A stretch of DNA of 64,000 nucleotides from CAZUMW01 sp964621615. Lineage in GTDB: Bacteria > Desulfobacterota > WTBG01 > CAIYCZ01 > CAIRTM01. The stretch spans positions 1 through 64,000 of the forward strand of contig CAZUMW010000015.1 in the NCBI GenBank assembly GCA_964621615.1, read 5' to 3'. The notes under the pieces are model-generated. The model saw only the letters and a list, made by a program, of their open reading frames with translations, was not told where the DNA came from and made no database searches. Both the position numbers and the translations under genes were made by a program. Positions 42,648 through 52,491 of this stretch are shown piece after piece (position 1 is the stretch's first letter; the number at the start of each line of letters is the position of its first letter).

Positions 42648-44810
42648 TCAAAGGGTTTCGCCAAGCCCTTTAAGATAAAATATATAATTTATCCTCGTGT
42701 CATCCACCCGTCCGGCTGTGTCACCATCTGTTTCAAGTGATACGCGAAACCCCCAGCACTGTGCGCTGTAATCAAATCCGATTTCAGTATCAAATTCTTC
42801 GCTTGTATTATAGTCATACCGCACATCGAAAAAAAGATACACTGGCTTAAAAAGGCACAGTCGTCCCTCAAGGTCAAGTATTTCAAAATAATGTCTGTCA
42901 TACCGGTATTCGAGCTCTATAAACTCATCCTCCTCATTATGCCAGTGCAGAAGCACATTATAATACCGCAGGCTGTTGGAATAGGTAGAGTATGCACACT
43001 TTGATTTAAAATAAAGAGACCTTAACAGATCAAACCTGACCTCTGTAAATATATCGGAAAATTCGCGATCACGGCTCCCCCACTCATAGATGCCGCGACT
43101 TGGATCAGTGAAATGGAATGACTGCCCGATTAAAAAATAACCTATTTCATATTCTGAAAGACCTCCCCTGTTATCCGACGACAGTACGGTAAAACGGTTC
43201 TTTATGTAATAGCGCACCGAATGACGGGTATAGAAGCGATCGGGCATGTCAAAGCGGGGATAATCGCGCTGATCGATATAGGGTATGTATTCATACAGCA
43301 GGCCCGGTTCGACAGTATGCTTGAGTTTTTTTATTCTGCTTCCCGCTATGGTAAATGTTTTATAAAAAGTCGCGGTCAGCTCAGCCCTTACGCTTGGGAA
43401 TACGCCGCCGGTATCATAATCATCGTCTTCATCAACATCCATATACGATAAGCCGCGCAAGCCAAATTCAGGATTGAAGCGCAGCCACCCATTATATGCC
43501 ATAGGTAAGGATATTTTTGGAAATACGTCGACACGGTGGCCTTTCTCACCCTTTTCGCGCCAGAAGTAATCATAGGCCGAATCGAGCTGATAATACAGCG
43601 GGGTCTCTCCAATCTGAAGCTTTTTAGTTGAATAGATAACCTGCGGAAGTCGCTGCAGCACATATTCATTGCTCTGCCTGAGATCTTTATATGCGTTTAC
43701 GTTCAGCACAAGCTGTGAGGAATCCCAGTTTTTAGTAAAAAAAACTGCGGATTCATCCTTTTCAAACGAGCGGCAGTCCTTTTTGCTCAAGGCTCCCTTT
43801 GAGCGCTTTACCACCCGCTTGTAATCGTGGTAAAATTCACGGTCAGTGATATGTGAGCCGTGGGCTTTAACATAAGCGCTGTCTGTAAAATAATGTTCGC
43901 CTTCGAAATGCACATATCCCCTGAATTTGTCCCGGTCGCGCGGATCGCGGTACACATGGTCATAATACCGGTCCTGCTCATGAGCCATATACCCGTATAA
44001 CTGGCCTCTTGTTTTATCAGACAGCCTGAATCGGTACTCCATGCCGCTGCCGAATCCCTTCCGTGAAGTCGTGTCGAGCCAGAAAGTCGCATCCGTGTTT
44101 TCTGATATCGCCCAGAAAAAAGAATTACCCATTGCCCAGCCGAGCCGCTCTGAATGACCCAGCTCGGGAGTAAGAAATCCGCTCTGCCGCTCGCGTTTCA
44201 CAGGAAAAATCGCCCAGGGTACATACATAAGGGGAAGCCCCTTGACGTTAAATGTGCTGTGTTTTACCACAGCGTACCCTTCAATTGTCACATCGATATG
44301 AGAGGCGTCAATCCGCCATGGCGGGCTGTCACCCTCACAGGTGGTAATGGTTCCCTTTGTTACGTTATAGCTGTTTGGTCCCGTCTTTTTTATTTCCCTT
44401 CCCTGTATATATATATTTTCCTGCTTTATTTTTACCCGCGCATGATAGACAACGCCGACCTGGGTATCCAGGTTGATATCAAATGAATCACAAAATATTA
44501 CATCTTTACCCTGATACAGTGCTACATCGCCTCTGGCCTGCGTGTCTTTTGTGACAAGGTTCATGGTAATGTGATCGGCTTCAAGCCGACGGTCGCCCTG
44601 GGTGATCTCAACCGAACCGTCAGCTTTTAAGATATTGCCCTTTTTGTCATAGTGCATCCGGTTGGCTGTAACATTAACCGGCAGCCCTTCATAGTCCTCA
44701 TTGTCTAAGGGCCTTTTCCTGGAAAAAGCATATGGGCTATTGCACAGCATACCCGTGAACATAATCATGGATATGATGACAATGAATTTTACTTTCATAG
44801 TATGTTTCAT
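42648..44810 (-). CDS. lptD: LPS-assembly protein LptD
   Basis: 720 residues. An N-terminal signal peptide (core about 8-24), an OstA/LptA-like periplasmic domain (VTANRMHYDKKGNILKADG near 45-63, then EADHI) and a C-terminal 26-strand-type barrel rich in aromatic and charged strands, ending in the conserved C-terminal sheet. Inserts lipopolysaccharide in the outer membrane together with LptE. It shows that the organism makes an LPS-type outer membrane. Downstream of folC on the same strand with a 47-base gap. Confidence 0.93.
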   Translation of the reverse strand: MKHTMKVKFIVIISMIMFTGMLCNSPYAFSRKRPLDNEDYEGLPVNVTANRMHYDKKGNILKADGSVEITQGDRRLEADHITMNLVTKDTQARGDVALYQGKDVIFCDSFDINLDTQVGVVYHARVKIKQENIYIQGREIKKTGPNSYNVTKGTITTCEGDSPPWRIDASHIDVTIEGYAVVKHSTFNVKGLPLMYVPWAIFPVKRERQSGFLTPELGHSERLGWAMGNSFFWAISENTDATFWLDTTSRKGFGSGMEYRFRLSDKTRGQLYGYMAHEQDRYYDHVYRDPRDRDKFRGYVHFEGEHYFTDSAYVKAHGSHITDREFYHDYKRVVKRSKGALSKKDCRSFEKDESAVFFTKNWDSSQLVLNVNAYKDLRQSNEYVLQRLPQVIYSTKKLQIGETPLYYQLDSAYDYFWREKGEKGHRVDVFPKISLPMAYNGWLRFNPEFGLRGLSYMDVDEDDDYDTGGVFPSVRAELTATFYKTFTIAGSRIKKLKHTVEPGLLYEYIPYIDQRDYPRFDMPDRFYTRHSVRYYIKNRFTVLSSDNRGGLSEYEIGYFLIGQSFHFTDPSRGIYEWGSRDREFSDIFTEVRFDLLRSLYFKSKCAYSTYSNSLRYYNVLLHWHNEEDEFIELEYRYDRHYFEILDLEGRLCLFKPVYLFFDVRYDYNTSEEFDTEIGFDYSAQCWGFRVSLETDGDTAGRVDDTRINYIFYLKGLGETL

Positions 44811-44857
44811 GTCAGCATCTAACCCCGGAGCATATAAGCTATACTCTGCTGCAGCCG

Positions 44858-46162
44858 CTACATTCCAATCGGCCGTGTATCCGTGCAGCCATCAAGCAAA
44901 AAAGCACGGGCCTCAGCAACGACAAAAAGAGACCCGGTAACACATATGCAGTCATCTTTGCAGCAGGTATCAAGTGCATGTAAAACCGCAGAGGAGGTAC
45001 TATCATACCACAATATTTGTTCCTGCAAAGAAAATTTGACCCTGCTCATTATGTCACTCTGCAATGCTGCCCGCTTCATTGCTGGAGGACAAAAAAAACA
45101 TCCGGAGGCAATCGGCATATATATGTCAATCATCCTTTCAATCTGTTTGTCTTTCATAATTCCGAATATAAAATACAGTTTTTTGCCCTTTGTGCGGGAA
45201 AGCAGCGCGTCGCGCAGCACGGCCCATGCTGCCGGATTATGTGCACCGTCAACAATGATCAGAGGATGATCACGAATCGTTTCAAATCTGCCCGGCCACA
45301 CCGTGGAGGCTATGCCCGCTTTAACCTGATCAGCATTTACTGAAAAACGGGTATCACATGAAAGCAGCTCAGCAGCAGCGATGGCGAGCGTTGCGTTCTG
45401 TTTCTGGTAATCCCCGGGGAGCGGGCTTTGCACACCCTGTATGGTCCACCGATCGCTTATATAGTCGAAAGAGATATCATCGCGGTTGTGACAGATGAAT
45501 GACTCTCCGGATAGAAAAAAACGGCTCGAGCAGGATATGCATGCCTCTTTCAGCATATGCTGGATCGCCGGCTGAGCTGCGGCGGTTATGAGCGGAGTAG
45601 CGGGCTTGATAATTCCCGCCTTTTCACGTGCGATTTCTTCAAGGGTGCCTCCAAGGTACTGCATGTGATCATAATCAATGGTGGTTATAATTGAAAGCAT
45701 AGGATTAATCACATTTGTTGCATCAAACCTCCCGCCAAGACCGGTTTCAACAATAACCGGCTCGGCTCCGGCCTGCGCAAAATAGCTGAAAGCCATAGCT
45801 GTAACAAATTCAAAAAAAGTAATAGCGCCAAGGTCATGAGTGCGGCACAGCAGGCGTATTTCATCGGCAAGGCCTACTACCGCATCCTGCGTAATGTATT
45901 CGTTTCCTATTCGAATCCGCTCGCGGAAATCGCTGAGATGGGGTGATGTGTACAGCCCGGCCCTGTATCCGCTGTGCGTGTAAACAGCATGCAGAAATGC
46001 TGCGGTTGATCCTTTTCCATTACTGCCCGCAATATGAATACAGGACAGACGCTTATGAGGGTCACCGAGCAAAGAAAGCAGTTTTGTAATGTTTTTCAAG
46101 CCCAGCTTGATACCATGGAGCTGCAAATCATACATCCACTGAATCGTCTCGGGATAATTCAT
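44858..46162 (-). CDS. folC: Folylpolyglutamate synthase / dihydrofolate synthase
   Basis: 434 residues. Mur-ligase-like ATP-binding loop IAGSNGKGSTAAFL near 44-57, YTSPHLSDFRERI near 73-85, GLGGRFDATNV near 142 and DGAHNPAAW near 303. Adds glutamate to folates and, in many bacteria, makes dihydrofolate from dihydropteroate. It lies 69 bases downstream of trpA, apparently at the end of the tryptophan operon. Confidence 0.93.
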   Translation of the reverse strand: MNYPETIQWMYDLQLHGIKLGLKNITKLLSLLGDPHKRLSCIHIAGSNGKGSTAAFLHAVYTHSGYRAGLYTSPHLSDFRERIRIGNEYITQDAVVGLADEIRLLCRTHDLGAITFFEFVTAMAFSYFAQAGAEPVIVETGLGGRFDATNVINPMLSIITTIDYDHMQYLGGTLEEIAREKAGIIKPATPLITAAAQPAIQHMLKEACISCSSRFFLSGESFICHNRDDISFDYISDRWTIQGVQSPLPGDYQKQNATLAIAAAELLSCDTRFSVNADQVKAGIASTVWPGRFETIRDHPLIIVDGAHNPAAWAVLRDALLSRTKGKKLYFIFGIMKDKQIERMIDIYMPIASGCFFCPPAMKRAALQSDIMSRVKFSLQEQILWYDSTSSAVLHALDTCCKDDCICVTGSLFVVAEARAFLLDGCTDTRPIGM

Positions 46163-46231
46163 CGGGGTGCTATTTGTTGTAGCGGTTTGTGTTAAGGCTT
46201 TTGAGGTGGTGTGATGCCGGCGCCGTGATAC

Positions 46232-47050
46232 TCATGCGGTTGTTGGGTCAGATCTCCTGGTAGCCGCCTTAAGTGAAGCGGTAAATGATCCAACTTTATC
46301 AAGCATATCCGGGCTGCCAAGATGTGCTTCCATTGTTTTTATAATAGCGCTGCCCACAATGACAGCATCCGCAATTTCTGAGACTTCTTTTACGTGATCG
46401 GGAGTTGATATGCCAAAGCCGATTCCAACCGGCAGATGGATATGTTTTTTTATCCGATCAATGTAGGAAGCCAGCTCCTTGTCAAGCGATGCGCGGGCGC
46501 CTGTTACTCCGGTTACCGATACAAAGTACACAAATCCAGAGGCGTTGCCTGCCACAAGAGAGATTCTGTGCACATCGCTGGTCGGAGCAAGCAGAAAAAT
46601 AATATCCAGGCCGTATTGCTCTGCAGCCCTTTTCATAAAGGATGCTTCCTCGGGAGGCAGATCAACAATAAGGAAGCCGTCCACGCCCGCATCGGCGGCA
46701 TCGCGCGCAATACGCTCCACGCCATAGTGATAAAAGGGATTATAATACCCGAACAGAATGACCGGAACAGATGAATAGCTTCTCAAGTTTTTCACCTGTT
46801 CGAGCACATTGTGAATGGAAAAATTATCGTTTTTAAGCGCCCGCTGGGATGCTGCCTGTATTGTCGGGCCGTCCGCCATGGGATCGGAAAACGGGATGCC
46901 GAGCTCTATAATATCCGCTCCGCTGTCCACAAGGCATTTCAACAGCTTGCCCGTAGTATTGTAATCCGGGTCACCTGCCGTTATGAAGGGGATAAATGCA
47001 ATTTCGTTTTTAATTTTCAACTGCTCAAAAACCTGCTGAATTCGTGACAT
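46232..47050 (-). CDS. trpA: Tryptophan synthase alpha subunit
   Basis: 272 residues. Cleaves indole-3-glycerol phosphate to indole, which is channelled to TrpB. Catalytic glutamate in IELGIPFSDPMADGP near 47-61 and the aspartate in FLIVDLPPEEA near 130; phosphate-binding GFGIS near 212. It lies 39 bases downstream of trpB. Confidence 0.97.
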   Translation of the reverse strand: MSRIQQVFEQLKIKNEIAFIPFITAGDPDYNTTGKLLKCLVDSGADIIELGIPFSDPMADGPTIQAASQRALKNDNFSIHNVLEQVKNLRSYSSVPVILFGYYNPFYHYGVERIARDAADAGVDGFLIVDLPPEEASFMKRAAEQYGLDIIFLLAPTSDVHRISLVAGNASGFVYFVSVTGVTGARASLDKELASYIDRIKKHIHLPVGIGFGISTPDHVKEVSEIADAVIVGSAIIKTMEAHLGSPDMLDKVGSFTASLKAATRRSDPTTA

Positions 47051-47089
47051 GCGGCTCTCTCCGGTATAAATGTTCCGGCCCCGAACGGG

Positions 47090-48277
47090 TCACAGCTCTA
47101 TATGCAGCTCATCTGCAACAATATGGATGTCCTTGTCACCTCTGCCGGAAAGGCAAATAACTGCGATGGTATCTTTTTTCATCTCTGCAGCATGCTTCAT
47201 TATGTATGCAACTGCGTGGGAGCTTTCAAGCGCCGGGATGATCCCCTCGCTTCGCGACAGCTCCTGAAACGCCGAAATGGCTTCATCATCGGTGACGGCA
47301 AGATAGCGAACGCGACCCCTTTCCTTCAGATAGCTGTGCTCAGGCCCGACGCCTGGATAGTCAAGCCCGGGAGCTATGGAGTGAGCAGGAAGCACCTGCC
47401 CGTGCCTGTCCTGAAGCAGATAGCTTTTTGCTCCGTGCAGTATCCCCGGCTCGCCGTCCGCAAGCGGTGCCGAATGAGGGCCTTTCCCGATGCCGCGCCC
47501 GGCTGCCTCAACACCCACAAGGCTTACATTTTCATCATCGAGAAAGGGGTAAAACATACCCATTGCATTGCTCCCTCCGCCGACACATGCGGTAATAATA
47601 TCGGGCAGCCTGCCCTCTTTGTCCATTATTTGCCTTTTAGTTTCTTCGCCGATAACGCACTGGAAATCACGAACCATCATCGGGTATGGATGCGGGCCGG
47701 CAACAGATCCGATAATGTAAAACGTGTCCTTAACATAGGTTATCCAGTCACGCATCGCCTCGTTCATTGCATCTTTAAGCGTGCAGGTACCGGACGTGAC
47801 CGGTATAACGCGGGCGCCGAGCAGCTTCATCCTGAACACATTGAGCGACTGCCGCTTTACATCCTCGGATCCCATAAATATATCACACGAGAGACCGAAG
47901 CGGGCGGCAACCGTAGCAGTGGCAACGCCGTGCTGTCCGGCGCCGGTTTCTGCTATAATCCGCGTTTTACCCATGCGCCGCGCAAGCAGAATCTGTCCGA
48001 CGGTATTGTTTATTTTGTGCGCACCGGTATGATTTAAATCCTCACGCTTCAAATATACCTTTATGCCGTATTTTTCCGAAAAGCGCTCCGCGAAATAGAG
48101 TGGGTTTTCCCTGCCGACATATTCCTTCAGGTAATAGCTGAGCTCCTGCCGAAAGACAGGGTCATCGCGATGCTGCCCGTATGCTCTTTCAAGCTCAATA
48201 AGCGCGGGCATCAATGTTTCTGAAACATAACGCCCACCGTATTCACCAAAACATCCTTTTGAATCAGGAAGCTTCAT
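47090..48277 (-). CDS. trpB: Tryptophan synthase beta subunit
   Basis: 395 residues. PLP enzyme that condenses indole and serine. The PLP lysine is in NHTGAHKINN near 82-91; GAGQHGVATA near 110, the phosphate-binding loop GGGSNAMG near 232, and RGDKD near 382. This is the TrpB1 type, which works with TrpA. Between trpC and trpA there is no room for trpF. Confidence 0.97.
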   Translation of the reverse strand: MKLPDSKGCFGEYGGRYVSETLMPALIELERAYGQHRDDPVFRQELSYYLKEYVGRENPLYFAERFSEKYGIKVYLKREDLNHTGAHKINNTVGQILLARRMGKTRIIAETGAGQHGVATATVAARFGLSCDIFMGSEDVKRQSLNVFRMKLLGARVIPVTSGTCTLKDAMNEAMRDWITYVKDTFYIIGSVAGPHPYPMMVRDFQCVIGEETKRQIMDKEGRLPDIITACVGGGSNAMGMFYPFLDDENVSLVGVEAAGRGIGKGPHSAPLADGEPGILHGAKSYLLQDRHGQVLPAHSIAPGLDYPGVGPEHSYLKERGRVRYLAVTDDEAISAFQELSRSEGIIPALESSHAVAYIMKHAAEMKKDTIAVICLSGRGDKDIHIVADELHIEL

Positions 48278-48320
48278 ATCAGCTCCAAATCGATTTTTTT
48301 ACATACATATACCCGACCGT

Positions 48321-49103
48321 TTACGGGCAGATAAGCTCAAAAAGCTTTTTCCCCGGCGACGGCGCGCGCACAAGAGACTCTCCAATCAGGAAAGCGTCAA
48401 CGCCGGCATCGATCAAGCGAATAATGTCCTGTCGAGTGGAGATTCCGCTTTCGGTAACGACCATCACCTGATCAGGTATATCAGCAACGAGTTCGATTGT
48501 TGTCCGAATATCTGTATCAAATGTATAGAGATTTCTGTTATTTATACCGCATATTTTAATATCTGCATGAAGGGCTTTTTGAAGTTCGTCACGCGTGTGA
48601 ACCTCAACAATAACATCCATATGAAGCGATTCAGCAAGCCCGTGCAGCTCTGCAAGCTGATCTTCCGATAGCACGGCCGCTATAAGCAGCAGTGCATCTG
48701 CGCCACTCACCCGCGATTCATATATCTGATACGGGTCAAAAACAAAATCCTTTCTGAAAACAGGTATTGAAACACGGTTCTTTATTTCTGTCAAATAGTT
48801 AAGGCTGCCGCTGAAAAACTTCTCATCAGTCAGCACTGATATAGCTGCCGCGCCGTTAATTTCATACTCACGGGCTATTTCCAGCGGATCAAAGTCGCTC
48901 CGGATAATCCCCTTTGAGGGAGAGGCCTTTTTAACCTCGGCAATAATGCGTATATCGCTGTCATGGCGTTTCTGCAATGCAGACGAAAGCGACCGCGTCT
49001 CAGCACATTCACGTACTGATGATTTCAAATTCTCAAGCGAAACAGCCCGCTTTATAACGGAAAGCTCGGTTTTTTTATGATGCATTATAGTATCGAGGAT
49101 CAT
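48321..49103 (-). CDS. trpC: Indole-3-glycerol phosphate synthase
   Basis: 260 residues, a monofunctional TrpC barrel. IAEVKKASPSKG near 55-66 (substrate-binding lysine), FRKDFVFDPYQ near 110 and GINNRNL near 180, with the C-terminal ESGIS and GESLV phosphate-binding motifs. There is no TrpF fusion. It overlaps trpD by four bases. Confidence 0.96.
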   Translation of the reverse strand: MILDTIMHHKKTELSVIKRAVSLENLKSSVRECAETRSLSSALQKRHDSDIRIIAEVKKASPSKGIIRSDFDPLEIAREYEINGAAAISVLTDEKFFSGSLNYLTEIKNRVSIPVFRKDFVFDPYQIYESRVSGADALLLIAAVLSEDQLAELHGLAESLHMDVIVEVHTRDELQKALHADIKICGINNRNLYTFDTDIRTTIELVADIPDQVMVVTESGISTRQDIIRLIDAGVDAFLIGESLVRAPSPGKKLFELICP

Positions 49104-50125
49104 TTTCCGCTCATCTTTGTAGTTGCGGCACGTAAATCATGAAGCTTGTTAAGCGCTTTTCCCGAATCTATCGATTCCTGTGCCCGTGCTACCGACTCTT
49201 GTATGTCTGTAATGTTGAGCGCCATTCCGATCGCAGAGGCGGCGTTCATACATACTATATCGCGGTGAACACCTGCCTCACCCTGCAGAATGCGTATAAT
49301 AATTTCAGCATTTTCGGGAGGATCAGCCCCACGGATGTTTTTAATGAGCGATTCCTCGAAACCGTAATCTGCAGGGTGAATCATATATGAGGTAACGGCA
49401 CCGTCAATAAGCTCGCTTGCATGTGTGCCGCCGCCCATAGTGATTTCATCGAGCCCATCCTCACCGCACACAACAAGTGCTCTTTTTTTGCCCAGCTTAC
49501 GAACTACGTGTGCAATGATCTCAGTCAAATGCGGTGCATATACGCCGATAAGCTGTACCGGTGCATCTGCAGGGTTGGTAAGCGGGCCGAGCATATTGAA
49601 AATCGTTCGAATGCCGGTTTCGCGGCGTGCGTTTGCCGCATATTTCATGGCAAGATGCAGCTTCTGGGCAAACAGGAAACCAATGCCTACCTCATCAATG
49701 CACCGGCCGATATCCTTTGGAATAAGATCTATTTTAATACCGAGCTGCTCAAAAACGTCAGCGCTTCCGCATCTGCTCGATACCGAGCGGTTGCCGTGTT
49801 TAGCAACGCGAACACCTGCACCGGACGCCACAAAAGATGATGCAGTTGAAATGTTAAATGAGCATGACAAATCCCCGCCGGTGCCCACTATATCGACAAG
49901 GTCCTCACGATCCGCGACGGGCACTGACAGTGCTTTCTCCCTCATTACTGACGCGGCGCCCGTTATTTCCTCTACGGTTTCCCCCTTCATGCGCAGGGCG
50001 GTAATCAGCGAGGCAATCTGGGCGTCTGTCGCCTCGCCATCCATGATTTCATTCATGGATGATTTCATTTCATGCTCGGATAAGTCCTGCCCGTCAACCG
50101 CTTTCTTAATGGCATCACGAATCAT
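49100..50125 (-). CDS. trpD: Anthranilate phosphoribosyltransferase
   Basis: About 341 residues from the ATG at 50125; an in-frame TTG at 50140 is an alternative. Nucleoside phosphorylase-like fold with VGTGGDLSCSFNIST (PRPP-binding GTGGD) near 80-94, KHGNRSVSS near 105 and NARRETGIRTIFNMLGPLTNP near 160. Joins anthranilate to PRPP. No good ribosome binding site precedes either start; trpG ends about 100 bases upstream. Confidence 0.96.
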   Translation of the reverse strand: MIRDAIKKAVDGQDLSEHEMKSSMNEIMDGEATDAQIASLITALRMKGETVEEITGAASVMREKALSVPVADREDLVDIVGTGGDLSCSFNISTASSFVASGAGVRVAKHGNRSVSSRCGSADVFEQLGIKIDLIPKDIGRCIDEVGIGFLFAQKLHLAMKYAANARRETGIRTIFNMLGPLTNPADAPVQLIGVYAPHLTEIIAHVVRKLGKKRALVVCGEDGLDEITMGGGTHASELIDGAVTSYMIHPADYGFEESLIKNIRGADPPENAEIIIRILQGEAGVHRDIVCMNAASAIGMALNITDIQESVARAQESIDSGKALNKLHDLRAATTKMSGK

Positions 50126-50226
50126 CAGTCTATTCAGCAAAAAAAAGTGAATGAAATCATTGCCCTGGCGGGGATACTCATGTCAGGAATACCGTATGTG
50201 CCGGTGCGGCTATAAATATATTACTG

Positions 50227-50823
50227 TTATGCTCGGGTGCGATTTGCACGGAAGCGATCAGACAGCCGAATAAAATTATGTAACAGCGCACGTCCCTGAT
50301 CTGTCAGAATTGACTCTGGATGGAACTGAATCCCCTCAACAAAGAATTGTTTATGCGACAGTCCCATTATTTCGTCGTGTTCGGTTGTCGCGGTTATGTC
50401 CAGACAATCAGGAAGCCCGCGGGGGTCTATAATAAGAGAGTGATATCGGGTTGCTTCAAAGCCCTGAGGGATCCCGCTGAACAGCCGGGAATCAAAATGC
50501 CGTATATGTGAAACCTTACCATGCATTATCCTCCCGGCTCTGATGACACGTGCGCCGAATGCCTCACCGATGCACTGATGGCCGAGGCACACGCCAAGCA
50601 TGGGAATACGGCCGGCAAACTCTGCAATCACCTGTTTTGATATGCCGGCGTTATCCGGCCTGCCCGGCCCGGGGGATATCACAATCTGCCTCGGCGAAAG
50701 GCGTTCAATCCTGTCCAGGGTTATTTTATCATTGCGCACAACTTTGACCGAGACCCCGAGATCCCCGAAGTATTGCACGAGATTATAGGTGAATGAATCA
50801 TAGTTATCTATCATGAGCAGCAT
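50227..50823 (-). CDS. trpG: Anthranilate synthase glutamine amidotransferase subunit
   Basis: 198 residues. Class I glutamine amidotransferase: LLMIDNYDSFTYNLVQY at the N-terminus, SPGPGRP near 50, nucleophile cysteine in LGVCLGHQCIGE near 78 and histidine/glutamate in GIQFHPES near 170. Supplies ammonia to TrpE; it may also serve PabB, since no separate pabA is visible. It lies four bases from the trpE stop. Confidence 0.95.
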   Translation of the reverse strand: MLLMIDNYDSFTYNLVQYFGDLGVSVKVVRNDKITLDRIERLSPRQIVISPGPGRPDNAGISKQVIAEFAGRIPMLGVCLGHQCIGEAFGARVIRAGRIMHGKVSHIRHFDSRLFSGIPQGFEATRYHSLIIDPRGLPDCLDITATTEHDEIMGLSHKQFFVEGIQFHPESILTDQGRALLHNFIRLSDRFRANRTRA

Positions 50824-50826
50824 CGT

Positions 50827-52314
50827 CTAAAGACCCGCATATGCATTATGTATTGCTTTGACCATACCCTGCGCTTTATTTACCGTTTCGGCATATTCCT
50901 TTTCCGGCTTTGAATCCATAACAATTCCGGCACCTGCCTGAATATATATTTTTTTGTTTTTCACAAGCATTGTTCTGATGGTAATGCAAAAGTCCATATT
51001 GCCGGAAAAGCTGAAATAGCCGACCGACCCCGCGTATGGCCCGCGCTTGTGTGCTTCAAGCTCATCTATAATCTCCATAGCGCGGATTTTGGGCGCGCCG
51101 GACACTGTGCCTGCAGGAAAGGATGCCATAAACACGTCAAAAGCATCGGCGCCCTTTTTCAGGGTGCCTGTCACATTGGAAACAAGATGCATCACGTGCG
51201 AGTAGCGCTCTATCACCATAAAATCATCGACACGGACAGATCCCATTCTTGCCACCCTGCCGACATCGTTTCGCCCCAGATCAACAAGCATCACATGCTC
51301 GGCGCGCTCTTTCGGATCGCTTTTCAGCTCTTCGGCGAGCGCGCTGTCCTGCTTATCGCTTATGCCCCGCGGGCGCGTGCCCGCTATGGGCCGCACCACA
51401 ATCTCATCGTTTTCAAGCCGCACAAGCACTTCGGGCGAAGAGCCGACCATGCAGTCATCGCCCATTTTTAAATAAAACATATACGGTGACGGGTTGACTA
51501 TGCGCAGGGATCTGTACAGCGTAAAAGGGTCCGTTTTAAGCGGTGTTTCAAAACGCTGCGACAGCACAGCCTGAATAATATCGCCGGCACGGATATAGCG
51601 CTTTGCTTTGGAAACAATGCGTTTAAATGTATCTTTATCCATGTTTGATGAGACGGGCGCCGTCTGTGCTTTGCATGAGCTTCTGCACGCTGGAAGCGGT
51701 CCGCTGAGCTTATGGACTATTGTATCGATAGTTCTAACAGCACGCCGGTAGGCGGTCCCCGGATCGGTTTTTCCATCAAGATGAACATTGCAGACCACCT
51801 TGACGTTATGCTTGAGGTTGTCAAAAATAATAAGCGTATCTGTTATCATAAAATATGAGTCGTTCCAGCCCGTATCATCATGTGTTGTATCGGGAATATC
51901 CTCAAAAAACCGGACCATGTCGTATGAAACAAAGCCTACGGCCCCGCCGGAAAAGCGCGGAAGGCCGGCAACCTCAACAGGCCGGTATGTGCTCATAATG
52001 TCGCGCAGCATCAGAAGAGGATTTTCACACTCATAGCTATTCACATCACCGTTTCGGATTATGGTGACGCTGCGTCCCTTGCTTTTAAATATAATGGACG
52101 GATTTACTCCGATAAAGCTGTACCTGGCCCACTTTTCTCCGCCCTCCACGCTCTCGAGCAAAAAGCAGTTATCATGCTGCTTGAGCTTCATGCAGGCGGA
52201 AACAGGCGTTTCAGTATCGGCAAGTAATTCGCGATACACAGGAATAAGATTACCCTTTCCTGCCATTTTTTTAAAATCATCTATCAGAGGAAAGTATCGC
52301 TGCTGTTTTTTCAT
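50827..52314 (-). CDS. trpE: Anthranilate synthase component I
   Basis: About 495 residues from the ATG at 52314 (GTG at 52320 possible). Chorismate-binding enzyme: feedback region with KLKQHDNCFLLESVEGG near 40-56, then IAGTRPRG near 315, LVDLGRNDVGRVA near 350 and SFPAGTVSGAPKIRAMEI near 405. It converts chorismate and ammonia to anthranilate. The leucine-glutamate-serine (LLES) motif in the N-terminal part is the usual tryptophan feedback site. It leads the minus-strand trp operon. Confidence 0.96.
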   Translation of the reverse strand: MKKQQRYFPLIDDFKKMAGKGNLIPVYRELLADTETPVSACMKLKQHDNCFLLESVEGGEKWARYSFIGVNPSIIFKSKGRSVTIIRNGDVNSYECENPLLMLRDIMSTYRPVEVAGLPRFSGGAVGFVSYDMVRFFEDIPDTTHDDTGWNDSYFMITDTLIIFDNLKHNVKVVCNVHLDGKTDPGTAYRRAVRTIDTIVHKLSGPLPACRSSCKAQTAPVSSNMDKDTFKRIVSKAKRYIRAGDIIQAVLSQRFETPLKTDPFTLYRSLRIVNPSPYMFYLKMGDDCMVGSSPEVLVRLENDEIVVRPIAGTRPRGISDKQDSALAEELKSDPKERAEHVMLVDLGRNDVGRVARMGSVRVDDFMVIERYSHVMHLVSNVTGTLKKGADAFDVFMASFPAGTVSGAPKIRAMEIIDELEAHKRGPYAGSVGYFSFSGNMDFCITIRTMLVKNKKIYIQAGAGIVMDSKPEKEYAETVNKAQGMVKAIHNAYAGL

Positions 52315-52491
52315 TGTCACGATCCGGCTATGCGTATTGTCTTACCTGCTCGTTACTGCCCATGGCCGGGGTCTGTATAATGCATTCCCAACGGCCATAT
52401 AAACTGTATACACTGTTATGCTGTAACTTATACACCTAACATAATTAGCAACGCTGCTCAAGTGCTATAGCGCACAGAAGCCCGTGTTTAT

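Noticed and set aside
47102..48037. 311-codon frame antisense to trpB
   Set aside because: Shadow of the highly conserved trpB frame.
52342..52398. Possible trp leader peptide of 18 codons upstream of trpE
   Set aside because: Only one tryptophan codon and no attenuator-terminator hairpin follows.
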